Positions 12,301-22,900 of a DNA stretch of 60,000 nt are shown one piece after another. Within the stretch, counting starts at the first letter, position 1. Every line of letters begins with the position of its first letter. The DNA lies in the NCBI GenBank assembly GCA_914767715.1, contig OU612070.1, positions 3,429,501-3,489,500 on the forward strand. Direction: 5' to 3'. The stretch comes from Membranipora membranacea (taxonomy: Eukaryota > Bryozoa > Gymnolaemata > Cheilostomatida > Membraniporidae). Under the pieces are notes generated by a model. That model was not told where the DNA came from, made no database searches, and saw nothing but the letters and a program-made list of their open reading frames with translations. Position numbers and translations under genes: made by a program.

Positions 12301-14674
12301 CCTCAACTATAGATGACTGTAACAAATAGACAGGAGACCAGCTTATCAGTCAAGTCACATTGTAGGGTATCACCATAGACTTAATAATTAACCTAGACAG
12401 GACACTATATACAGCTGAAGTGAGGTACTTAATTGTGGGTGACATAACAACACTGGAAGGTGTAGTAGCATTGGTGTTATCATTAATTTACTGTCCATAT
12501 TCCAGGTTTCTTGTTCATAAAGCGATCAAATTTGATCGAATATCGAGTTTGAAAATCGCTTTACAATCAGCAGCATCTTGTTATCAACTTGGATGTTATT
12601 TCTTCTTCAGAAGATCTTTTTGCCTAAAACTTGTATCAAATTTTCACGACAAGCTGCTAAATCTATTGTAATTTTCAAACTCAGAATCCGATCAAAATTG
12701 ATCGAGTTATCAACAAAAAACTTGGTATATGAGCTGCTAGTGAATGATAACACCAATGCTACTACACCTTCCAATGTCGTTACGTCGGCCCACAATTAAA
12801 TGCCTCAGTGCCTAGGTTTATTATTAAGTCTATGAATATCACACATTTTTGGATTCATTACTACAGATGGTATCATTTGTTTCTGATCTTTCCAGTTCTG
12901 CCTTACCTCTGTATGTGAAACTACCATGAGCTGTTCGTGTACTGAGTAAGCTGGTGATAGCAGTGCAGGAAGACTGAGTATCATAACAATGCCGGTGATA
13001 ACGATGAGGACATTATGCCATATTCCGGCGCAGAATATCCTAAGCTGTTTCCAAGAACTCACACTAAATAAAGACTCTGAATGCATATCCACAAAAGCTC
13101 CTGGGTATATGATGAACATGAACATACCAAAGCCATTGATCTTCACACCCTCTCTGCAAAGAAATTAGATAACATGTCTATAAAGAAAATTCTGATTTAA
13201 CTTCATAATTATCCTCTCCTGTAAATGTTTTCTCAGAGAGGGGACAACCAGAATTTTAACACCAATAGAAAATTTATTACAATAACGAGATCACTTCTTT
13301 GTGATGGTCACTATCAGTGTTCTAAGTAGACTTTTTTCTTTGTGGGAACTCTACTCTCTGGGTCGACAGCAGCCAAAAGGGTCGCAATGCAGCAGCAGCA
13401 GAGAACTTTTTTGCATTATCTATGCCAAATTATGCAAATCCATGCTGTTGAGCATAGCATTTATGCAGAAATATAGAACTGTAATAGTATGATTGATAAT
13501 ATGATTGAAATCTGGTCAAAACGAAACATTTTCACGCTGTTTAAAGCACAGAATTTAGTTGGAACTGTGTACTAAGAGTGCCCCCTAAATATTTATTTGT
13601 GTCCATTCCCACCAGTTCCCACTCACTCGGAACACTGGTCACTATCAATTGTGAATTCCCATAAAACATGAGGATTATTTTACTCACCGAACAGCTGCTA
13701 TAGCATGACCGAACTCATGAAGAAGCGCGCTGATGAACAGGGTGATGATATAATAACTGAAGTCTTTTTTAGGCAGGTTAACTCCTGGTATCTAAGACGG
13801 CATACAATAAAATAAACTTTGAGACATAAAAAACATTTACACTCTCCATAGGATTGATTGAAGTGCAGGCTAAGACATAGAGTACAGGGTACCGTATCCA
13901 GATATAACTTAGTCTTCATTATTGATCGATGATCCAACTATGGATTATTTCATAGATTCTTTAACATGCACACTAGTTCATCTTGCGGGTGAGTGTTGTA
14001 GGAATTCCCATATTCATACGATCAACCTGGCGATTGTATTTGTCATCTTTTGACTTTCGGAACCAAATTGATCAGATGTTGATCATATGTCATACTCACC
14101 ACAGGTTTAAGGATCTGTTCTTCTTTAGCCTGAGATCTGAAAAGTGTATTGATTGGAACCATAGAGAGGAACACGATTGATACCACCCCAACCATCAGTG
14201 ATACTATGACTCCAACATCGAACCATTTCTCAAGTAAAGTGGGCTGACATTGCCCTAACCATATGAACAGTCTATTCAGCTTGCGGGTGTACCACTGACA
14301 GCGCCCAGCTGCTATTGACAGCCCATTCTCAGTCACTATGTGACGGTATGTGTCTCTGTTACTCTGTACTGCATAGAACTGTGAAAATCCAAGAAGAGAT
14401 ATGAGTATGCAAAATTGTAAGTAACAATTTTTGTAGCACTTTTGTTCCCGCCAGAACGCACATTGTGCACAACTTTTACACACTAGGATTCCCTTGTTGC
14501 AAAAGAAGAGTTTATTATTTGCAATTGCCACAATCCTGAAACAATTGCGGATATCAATTATTTTTTATTGAAATCTGGGTACCTTGTTCTGATACTAACC
14601 TTAAAATAGAGATCTGTGAGATAAAGAAGACACCAAACACCACTCAATGTAATAACTCCTTGATAGACTTCCAT
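6385..14674 (-). CDS. MBTPS2: Membrane-bound transcription factor site-2 protease (S2P)
   Basis: Nine minus-strand exons: 14600-14674, 14100-14378, 13688-13791, 12907-13153, 12127-12316, 11689-11789, 8978-9170, 7843-7918 and 6385-6595. They sum to 1476 nt, 491 aa plus TAG, close to the family's usual length. S2P is a Golgi intramembrane zinc metalloprotease that releases the cytosolic parts of SREBP and ATF6. The zinc-binding HEFGH is at residues 143-147. The distal metal-ligand motif is ALDGQ (D443) after LNVVPCY. Also seen are the conserved FGMFMFIIYPGAFVD stretch, FCAGIWHN, a PDZ-like lumenal region from exon 5 and a Cys-rich insert (exons 6-7). The N-terminus ends a first membrane segment with YLTDL. 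The long Ser-rich insert of the human protein is absent. Introns carry many repeats. The gene appears intact. Confidence 0.96.
6993..7022. mobile_element. 30-bp tip-only palindrome, family A
   Basis: A near-perfect palindrome, TCACAGAGTAAGGATA joined to TCTTACTCTGTGA, flanked on both sides by TTAAA (6988-6992 and 7023-7027). The tips match those of the 706-bp element at 4681-5386. It lies in the last intron of MBTPS2. Confidence 0.8.
7081..7106. mobile_element. 26-bp tip-only palindrome, family A
   Basis: TCACAGAGTA is followed by TATCCTTACTCTGTGA, flanked by CAGTA at 7076-7080 and 7107-7111. It is only about 60 bp from another copy in the same MBTPS2 intron. A further single tip, TCACAGAGTAAGGATA, lies near 6809-6824. 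Confidence 0.8.
7285..7346. mobile_element. 62-bp GC-rich insertion with 8-bp duplication, family E
   Basis: A very GC-rich 62-bp block (TAGTCTGAGCCCCC to GGCCCCGGGGGGGC) sits in AT-rich intron DNA. It is flanked exactly by ATGATACA (7277-7284 and 7347-7354). A related block in the opposite orientation is at about 40929-40979, sharing TCCGACGGCCCC and TAGTCTGAGCCCCCAGACT. A weaker relative lies near 3300-3335. Confidence 0.75.
10105..10350 (-). mobile_element. tRNA-derived SINE-like repeat, copy 1
   Basis: On the minus strand 10176-10107 reads as a tRNA-like head: a GTGGCTGAGCGGT A-box-like segment and CCGGTGAGG at the far side, but a decayed B box. A second piece at about 10311-10350 has a good B-box-like GAGTTCAAATCCCGGTG. 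The words ACCAAGTAGTAAAAGAGA and AACAAACATGTTA near it recur around copy 2 or earlier in the region. It lies in an MBTPS2 intron. Confidence 0.6.
10360..10890. repeat. AT-rich TATAATTGTATATAATA tandem tract
   Basis: About 530 bp of imperfect repeats of the words TATATAATTGTATATAATA, with a short TATGTATG-type stretch near 10750-10790. It lies between two tRNA-derived repeat copies within an MBTPS2 intron. Open frames through it are simple-sequence artefacts. Confidence 0.9.
10930..11140 (-). mobile_element. tRNA-derived SINE-like repeat, copy 2
   Basis: Minus strand 11136-11062 resembles a whole tRNA: GGACGGCGTGGCTGAGTGG (A-box region), then GTTCAAGTCCCGG (B box) about 40 bases later. A second B-box-like GGTTCGAATCCCGGTGAAG lies at about 10938-10962. 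The two tRNA-like units repeat in tandem with the spacer word ACCAAGTAGTAAAAGAGA. It is better explained as a tRNA-derived SINE than as a working tRNA gene, because no clean acceptor stem is seen. Confidence 0.6.
12374..12834. mobile_element. 461-bp fold-back element, family B
   Basis: Terminal inverted repeats start CATAGACTTAATAATTAACCTAG and end in the inverted TATTAAGTCTATG. Inner inverted segments continue, for example ACACTGGAAGGTGTAGTAGC at about 12450 against its inverse at about 12760. The flanks GGTATCAC (12366-12373) and AATATCAC (12835-12842) agree at 6 of 8 bases, consistent with an aged 8-bp duplication. It is non-coding and lies in an MBTPS2 intron. Confidence 0.8.
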
Positions 14675-15394
14675 GTCCACTATCCCCTCATTGGCAAATT
14701 TCTCTGAAAGTATATGCATTGGCAAATTGCACATTCATAGTAAGAGACATACGAAAATTAATGAAAAAAGATAGAGAAGATGTTATGCCATAACTGATTG
14801 TGATAAACTACATCATACTTTTTATGTTGATGTCTTGCATGCTCAATTCAACATTTGGCTTTTGGGCATGCATACTTTGATCAAGAGGCTAAGTACTGAT
14901 GACTGTGACGGACTTTATCATTCTAATGATGACAAGAATCTGTTTTCTCAGTAATAATGAAAGAATTTTCAGCAGTCCTTGAGAACCATGTGTGCCAATC
15001 TCCTATTCCATAGAGTGTATGCCACTACCTTCCCTTAAGATAAACCTATGTTTCATTTTATACTTTATATTTCAGATATACTCCTAGAATGGGTTTAAAC
15101 GGCATTGTGAACCCACAGGTCTACTCCAAGACCTTTGTATTTGGCAGTGTTTGACTGCTCCTCACTCCTTGTGTCAAGGGGGGCAGTCAAACATTGCTAA
15201 ATACTCAGGTTTTGGGTAGACGTGCCGATGAACCGTAACCAGGTACCCATCCATTCAGATACGAAGTTGGAACAACTCAACATAAAATACTGCTAAATAT
15301 ATATACTGGTCAACCATTGTCATGAGAGGATCGCAAACAGTTTGTCGCCCAAAGTTGAGTATAATGTTACTAAGGAGTAACTCCTTGGTGTTGC

Positions 15395-15442
15395 TTAGCC
15401 AATGTGTTGTCTCTTGTTGATCAGAGACAACACATTGGCTAA
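15395..15442. repeat. Hairpin, 19-bp perfect arms
   Basis: TTAGCCAATGTGTTGTCTC at 15395-15413 is the exact inverse of 15424-15442, with a 10-bp loop. It directly follows the family-C-like palindrome CTAAGGAGTAACTCCTTGG at 15370-15388. Confidence 0.8.
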
Positions 15443-15612
15443 TTGTTACTGATACTAAGAATAACACAACCTGTAGTGACTCAATTATCAATGATGAATG
15501 AACCCAACTCCTTGGACTGGGATAGGCTTTTTGTACACTAGGTAGTGCATTGCCTACAACATTACAAAAGTTTATGCAGTTCTGAATGGGCACTAAAAAC
15601 CATCGCTAGCGA

Positions 15613-15755
15613 CGGGTGTTGTAAGACATGTTGTAGGACAGGTCTTACAGCGCTCAAGGCCTCTAAAGCATTGTTCTTAAATAAAATACAGCATTGTTAA
15701 ACAGCCTATATCGTTAAAAATAAGACATGTCCCACAACATGCCTCACAACACCCG
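15613..15755. mobile_element. 143-bp inverted-repeat element
   Basis: The left end starting CGGGTGTTGTAAGACATG and the right end CATGCCTCACAACACCCG are imperfect inverted copies of about 28 bp. It is non-coding, with no clear target duplication. Related words (CAACATCTTAAGGCCGCC, TCTCAAGA) occur at 37.95 kb and 39.75 kb. Confidence 0.6.
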
Positions 15756-16028
15756 CGTGTTGAATCAGACTAAGTACCTAAACTATGTCTTAGCATGCAA
15801 CATGGGCTGTACCAACAAACCCTCTACTATGATTTTTTTCACAAAACTGGCTATTGCCCATACAGAACTGGACTTTTTCTGTACAAACCGACTGAATTAG
15901 GTAGTACTCCACCAGCAGGGTTCTCAATCTTTTTATTATCCCATCTCACAGTACTGTCAGTATATAAGCAAGTAACAAGTAACTGTTGTGTTGCTCCTCC
16001 TTGGTATAAAAAAATAAGTACTGTAGAG

Positions 16029-16051
16029 CATAGGACTGCGGCAGTCCTATG
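16029..16051. mobile_element. 23-bp palindromic insertion with 8-bp duplication
   Basis: The palindrome CATAGGACTGC-G-GCAGTCCTATG is flanked exactly on both sides by CTGTAGAG (16021-16028 and 16052-16059). It is another ultrashort insertion, with tips similar to family B (CATAGAC). Confidence 0.8.
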
Positions 16052-16139
16052 CTGTAGAGTAGTATCAATCAATAGATCTGAGCAAGGAGTTGATCTGAGT
16101 AAAACCAAGGAGTAATTATTACCTACTCCTTGGTACTTA

Positions 16140-17275
16140 CTTAATTGATACTTGTAGATTGATCGCTTCTTCTGGTGAAGGTTCCAGCGATGTGTCAGGC
16201 TTGTGTAAGGTAAACGTTCCGAGTCATCAACCATTTGTCATCGTACCATCGCTGCTGGAACCTTAACCTGCCACCGGTGGACCTACAAGTAGTGAGCAAT
16301 CGCAACAAAAATTATTCCATAGTTTGGCTGTTGAGATAAAGAAGCTCTTTTTGTGAAGGTCAGTGTTGCAGTGAGGTATAAAGTACGGCTGATCATGTCT
16401 CCGGCAGGCAGTAGAAGGGTGGCGGGGGCTTATGAAGTCGGTAGCAACTTCGTTGAAATGGATGGCTCTGAAGAGGCCGAGTCTTCTGCGTTCTCTTCTA
16501 GCAGCGAGTGGTTGCCAGTCGAGGCTCTCTTCTATTAGACTGGTGGTGCTCGTCTTATGGTCTGTCCTGGGGATATTATGAACAGTTCGAGCAGCACGTC
16601 TTTGTATATATTCAAGTTTTGTAGATTGCGTTGCTGTCAGGTTTCCGTCCCAAACAGAGGATGAGTATGAGATAGGACGGGTCAGTGTGATGTAAGCCTT
16701 GGGTCTGAGATGGGGTAGGGTATATGGTATAGTACGCCGGATGTAACCTAGACGACTAGATGCTTTGTTTGTTATGTAGGTAGTATTCTCATTCCACCTC
16801 AAGGTACTCTTCAGCTTTACCCCCAAGTACTTCACACCATCTGGTTTTGGGACAGTGGTGTCGTGGAGTATGTAATTGTTGTTTATCCCATTTTTCCTCT
16901 TCCGAGAGAACTTAACATGTTCACATTTGTGTGGGTTGAACTCCATGTTCCAGGTGGTTTCCCAGCGCTGGAGGGCCTCTAGGTCTTTTGGGAGGATTTG
17001 GTGGTTTTCAATCATCTGCGAACATGCGAGTTTTCGATAGCACACAGTCGGGGAGGTCGTTGATATAAAGAAGGAATAAAATTGGACCGATCAGCGAGCC
17101 TTGTGGCACCCCTGATGTTACTGGGCAATGCATTGAGTATGGCATCCACGACAACTAATTCCCGTTGAGAGCGGCCCTTCAGGAAGCTTTTCACCCACTT
17201 TATGACTTGTGGATGTATTCCGATGCTACAGGCCCGTTGCTCTAGGGGAGGCAGGGGCATTCTGCCTCCCCTGGA
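16140..17275 (-). mobile_element. Degenerate 5'-truncated non-LTR retrotransposon (reverse transcriptase)
   Basis: Minus-strand remains of an RT of the CR1/L2/jockey kind. Around 17260-17130 one frame reads [20 protein letters not shown]. Around 17120-17040 another frame reads [20 protein letters not shown] and then MFADD, the RT catalytic box. From about 17045 to 16263 a long open frame encodes the thumb and C-terminal region (WNMEFNPHKCE, VKYLGVKL, C-terminal KLWNNF) and ends with a stop. The frame changes make the copy non-functional, and the 5' end is lost near 17275. About 120 bp downstream of the stop may be its 3' UTR. Confidence 0.88.
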
Positions 17276-18698
17276 ATACTGAATAGAGTTGCCTTAAAAT
17301 GCTATTATTGAAAATTCCATGTCAAAATCAGCTCATTTGGGACTTCCATTTGCTATTTAAATTATTAAAATGCTTGAGGCTGGGGACCCAGCCGGCACAA
17401 CTGTATCTAAACTATGTTGAAAAGATGTTTACCTTAGAGGCTGAACTACGTCTGCCTAATGTGGCAATCTGTCACGCTATTATATGTTGGAATGGTGCAT
17501 TTTAGTAGATATTGTTACGATATATAAACTGCCTCTGCTACACATCTAACTAGAGGCTTGTATATATAGTAACCATGTGTTTTCTAGACAGCAAATTTAT
17601 ACACAATATGTCATACCTCAGTATATATTTCATTTTAATTACGATATATTAGATTTAATATCATTTAGCTTTTAGGAGGGTGTTTTACTCATAGTGATTC
17701 AGTCCACTGTGGATGTTGAGTAGTAGGCCCATTAGACCATTGGACTTGCACTAGTGTAGGGTAAGTCATTGAGTCATTAGCAGTGTAGTGATGAGAACTG
17801 CTGATAAGCGGCCACTTTCTGTTTAGAGCGACTGTTTTTGATCTCAAGGTAATGTGACACAAAATTAGATATCTTGAAACTTATTACGAATACAATCTGG
17901 TTCAACTTTATTCGCAAAGAACATTAAGTGGTGCTTAATGCAGGTAATTTAAACCCTGGCTATATATTAACCTATTTCAAAATACTGACATGTATTGATG
18001 TTTCAAAGTTATTGAATAATGGCTTATTTAAATAAATATATTGCACTGTTGTGTTGTCACAAGGGCTTACCAAACGTTAGCAGCTTATCAGGGGAGATAA
18101 ATGCAAGTAATGTATACAAATTCAACAGCTACGCAGTCATGAACGCATCGTTCCCATGCAGTTTAGAGACTAGATTTGATTTTAAGAAAATGGAATACAA
18201 CAGTGCAAAATAGAATTGCACACAATTTGGAGCCACACAGAGTGTTAGCAAACAAATTGCAAAGCATTTTTTTCCCATATGATGCCAGTATTCTTGCAAA
18301 TTACTCTCTAGTAAAGTAGCTGTAGTTACTGCGCAGTTACCATATTGGAAAAAACTGTGTTGCTTTGTATGCACCATTTATGCATCTACAAGATATTGAA
18401 TGTTAAACGTGTACCATGCAACACAGAAACAATCCAATTGCGACATTGGAAACATGTTGCCGCATACAATGTGCCCGCTGGGGACTCAGGAGGAGCTTAT
18501 AATGCCCAACCTGGTGTTTCTTCACACCCTCAAGGATTTCAGCCTCCCCTACCATTTTTCCTAAACTACGGCCCTGTGTTATGGAGTCAGTTTCAGTATT
18601 AGCTTGTTATGATCAACCTTCCAAACATGGTCACGGTGGTGATATGCTTCCCTTGCACAAACAGAGGTATGGGGATCCTAGTAAGACCATTGGTATGA

Positions 18699-18716
18699 CC
18701 AAGGAGTATTCCTTGG
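18699..18716. mobile_element. 18-bp tip-only palindrome, family C
   Basis: CCAAGGAGTATTCCTTGG is flanked exactly by TATGA (18694-18698 and 18717-18721). It is the shortest member of the CCAAGGAGT family in this window. Confidence 0.75.
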
Positions 18717-18738
18717 TATGACACTGGCATGGTATTAG

Positions 18739-18776
18739 AAATGAACTCCCTCTTCCTCAGGAAGAGGGAGTTCATT
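18739..18776. mobile_element. 38-bp palindromic insertion with 8-bp duplication
   Basis: Arms AATGAACTCCCTCTTCCT and its inverse surround a 2-bp centre. GGTATTAG lies immediately outside both ends (18731-18738 and 18777-18784). It is 22 bp from a family-C palindrome. Confidence 0.8.
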
Positions 18777-19983
18777 GGTATTAGTGTAAATGAGCACAGC
18801 ACCTGAGGTACAATTCTGTTTTCTTTCACACAAGTGTTTCAAGTAATTTGAATGAGTAACATAATCACGATTCTAATTATTAATTTATGTTACGGGCAAA
18901 GTGATTGGTCAGTAGGCTCTCAAATATCCAATCAATTTGTTGATAGTACATATTTAAAAGCCTATTTTATTCCTTATTCTACAGCTATAGTGAGTTGTTT
19001 TCTTTTATGTGGAGAAAAGACAACTTACAATTTATCTCCTTCTTTTGCTTATCTTCTTGTCAGACATTCTTTTTATTAAAATTGCCGATATAGATTTATT
19101 TAAAATATGAGTTCAGCCGCTCAAAAGCTCATTGGTGGCTTGTTAATAGAACAAATCCGCTTAATTGTGTGAATGAGTACCTCGGTTTCCGCACACGGAA
19201 TGTACCAGTACGCGAACCAATAAAAATATGTTGTTGTAATTTAGAATTAAAAATAGCACTGTATCAGTCTGCAATATATTTTTAGTTAATATAGGTATAA
19301 AATATAATGTAATATAGTATCAAAAATAATTTCTTTCTCCATTGATCAACACACAGCTCTACCGTAAAAACTCATCCCTAAAACAGCTGCCATACAGAGA
19401 AAAAATGGAACAGAAGGTTAACAGAGGAGAAAAGTACTGCCCTACAGCAGGGAGTTTGGGACAGGAGCAACAAGTATTTAAAACTCTGATCGCATTTCAT
19501 AATTACTTTCCACTTTTGTTCTCATCCTGCAGGGGAGTAAATTTCGTACAACATTGTTCTCTAGGAAGCTGATGAAATAAATAAAATCTCACATTAATAT
19601 AAGGACAACAAAGTGAGAACAACGTGAACGAAATAGCAAAATAATACACTAGTTTATAATATATGGTCAAAGCTCTTCGAACATTTTGTTTGCACAATTT
19701 GCATTGCTGACTTGCTTCTAGCACCAGTTCACAATGAAGGTGATTGTAATGGAGGGAATTGGCAAAGCTGCAAGACTGATCTTATAAAACATCATATCAA
19801 GTAAAATAACTTCATTGCCACCCACCTACCAGACACACCTACACTGCGAAGCAGCCACAAGAGATAGCATCATGCAAATAAATAACTTTACCTAAAAACT
19901 CTAGTTTCTAATGAAAATTACCGTCAATAGTGTCTCAGAACATGTTATACAATCCGAAGTGCTAAGAGAAGATGAGCGTGTCC

Positions 19984-22900
19984 TCACTGTATACCATTAT
20001 AACTCTGAGATGTGTGCTGGGCTTGTTGCTCCACTGTAAACGGGTAGTCAAACTACAAAATAAACAATTGTTTTGTTGTTTTAAAGTCTCAGTGTGCATT
20101 GTTTTAACTCTTTGTCTAACTCCTTGGTTTTAACAAGCAAATCAATGGACAGAACAAAAGAGTCTTTTGATCCTTGATAAAACAGTTGTCGAGTTGTCCA
20201 TCCAAATAAACACTATAATATGAGAAGACAACTTTCAAATAATATGTGAACCTCCCCATAACTAGATATTAACAGAGGAAATAGCAAGTTGTAAATAAAG
20301 GTTACATACTTCATGCATGATATTCTCCCGGGTCCTAAATCTTGTGGTCGGAATCACAACACTCTATAACAAGAAAACAAGAAATCGGTTACAATCAGAT
20401 ATGAAGAAGATATGTAGTAGAAATGTTTTACATATTTGTAGTTGATATGTCTGAATGTAGAATCTAACTGTACAACAAAATATGTCATACTACGAGTGTT
20501 ATTTTTTTCCTAACTGTGAATACTGTAATAATACACCGCTTATTGATGTCGTTCTGAGACATCAGTATCCCAAGTAATATTTTCAAACAAAGCAAGGTGT
20601 ATTTTTTATAATTAACTGAGTTTTCAGCTGGATGCTGCTTCGTCAAAGAAAACATATCAGCATGAGGCCGGCAGAGCAAAGCACCGTGTGTTTTAGTGAC
20701 ACTGTATTTTCTTCTCACTTAAAAAATGTGAGAAGATTTTAGGTGAATTTCCAACAATTTATACATTTCTAACCGCAAGCAAAACTAAAAACTGTTAGAA
20801 TGTACAATGGGTACCTGAGGCACATCATAGTAACATTAACTCACCTTGTTAGTATCTGGTACCAGCTTAGGATTGATTTCAAATGGCACATCAGTCAGCG
20901 CTGTAAATATAAAGAGAAGTATAAAACTATGAGCAGCTTATAGATACTGACAGAAAATCTGCTGACATACCTTTTATTTTACGGACAACAGCATCCTGGA
21001 AAGATGTTTACCATAACATGCCAAAAAAGAAGGACAAATGTTGGGAAGAAGGGAGAAATTAATAAGAAAAAGGGAAAAATAAGAGAATTACAATATTATA
21101 TATTGAGGTCTGTAAAATTCAAAATAGAATGGATGTATGACAGTTTATATTTGCAACCCCATTATTAAATATGAACATGGGGGTATTACTTACGATGCAC
21201 TCTGCTGTTTTGACGTTGAGGCAATACATTGACAGTGCCAGGGTTGGTATGATTATACATAGTCCCGTCTCCGTGACCTTGTGTTCCGGCCATTACTGGA
21301 GGGGATGATGTGTAAGGGTTATACTGCTGTGCAACTATAGGAGCTGGTCTAAAATAATAATTATTATACATATTTAGAATACATATCCATATACATGTAA
21401 TGGTGCGGTGTATATGTGTTTAATTGACACGATTTGCATACTAAAAGTGATTGCTTTCTCCAATTGTTTAAACTTGAACACATCAGACCAAACTCTAATT
21501 CCTAGAGTTATCAGCAGTCTGGAATATTTGGCAGTAGTTCGTCTTGTCAACACAGGCTAATTTTGAAGTAACACTAAGGACCATTGGCTAAATATTATAA
21601 AACTCAGGATCCCTTTGATGATGGAGAAAACAACAGCCAGAGAGTTAATATGTAGTACATCATAAGTATATTTTAGTATACTCATATTATGTTGTATTAT
21701 ATAATTACTCTATGACTACTACTAAGTTTGTACTGTTTTATCACTGAAAGCACTCTGTGCCATAAAGAGAAGCTTATGAAATGAATTTAAGTGTAAATGC
21801 CACACACTGGTATATTTAAGACAAATTCACAAAATGCACCTAAAGTAAATCAAAAACATTACCCAACTATCCCTGTATATGTTAAACATTACCCAACTAT
21901 CCCTGTATATGTTAAACATTACCCAACTATCCCTGTATATGTTAAACATTACCCGACTATCCCTGTATATGTTAAACATTACCCGACTATCACTGTATAT
22001 GTTAAACATTACCCAACTATCCCTGTATATGTTAAACATTACCCAACTATCCCTGTATATGTTAAACATTACCCGACTATCCCTGTATATGTTAAACATT
22101 ACCCAACTATCCCTGTATATGTTAAACATTACCCGACTATCCCTGTATATGTTGTGTTGCTGTTAGACGCCGGAGATGAGTAACTGTGCCAAAAAAAACA
22201 GATAGGAATTAACTTTAACCTGATTAGCCAGGTGTAGCCAGCCACAACTCCTGTTTCCTAGTGTGTTCAGTTTTGCTAACCTTTTTTTCCATATGTACAA
22301 TTTGGAAAAATTCTATATACAATAGGGGATCTCTCTGGTTTCATGTATGAGGATTCAAACAGTGAAACTTGCTGTTATGTAGCAAAAGTAACTGTCAAGC
22401 TTACAGAATTAATTCAAGGTGTAATTGTAACTAATTTTGATTAGATATCTCTCTAACCATGGATCATAACTTATCATGTACTGTTAATAAGCCTTAGGCC
22501 CTACCTAGGTGGAACGATCGGTGCTGTGGATTGAGGAACTTTTCCGACACGGTAGCATACCATCAAACCATTCATCTCCCTGTGATCAAAAACAATTAGT
22601 TCTATAACAAGCAAGACAGTTAGACTCATGATAAATATATTACCATTCAATAGATTGCCACATCCTTCTATTATCACATATTCATTTCTTGCATTGCAAG
22701 CTGTCGCCTTTCATATGTGCTGTGAATCCATGAGCACTGGTTTAATATTTTGTCATAAGATCAGCTTATGAGTTAAATGTGCTTAGTTTTCAATAATCAT
22801 CTTGTGAGTACCAAAGCTTACCCAGCGAGAGTATAACCATTAGGTGCACGCCTGCTTTTACATAAAAACTGTATATCTGTGATGGCATCTGTAGCCTCAG

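Larger units (their letters stand above)
14675..16139. other. Intergenic, palindrome-rich region upstream of MBTPS2
   Basis: No exon recognised. It holds several inverted repeats: GTTTGACTGC arms near 15140-15195, a 19-bp family-C-like palindrome at 15370-15388, a hairpin at 15395-15442, an inverted-repeat element at 15613-15755 and a 23-bp palindromic insertion at 16029-16051. Confidence 0.5.
17276..19983. other. Intergenic region downstream of MVB12
   Basis: No confident gene. It contains the family-C 18-bp palindrome (18699-18716) and the 38-bp palindromic insertion (18739-18776). A plus-strand open stretch at about 18450-18600 encodes a Gly/Pro/Ser-rich segment (including QPGVSSHPQGFQPPLPF) but has no clear splice context. 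Confidence 0.45.

Noticed and set aside
21797-22183. 128-codon and overlapping frames made of KHYPTIPVYV-type repeats
   Set aside because: They are translations of a 30-bp minisatellite inside an intron.
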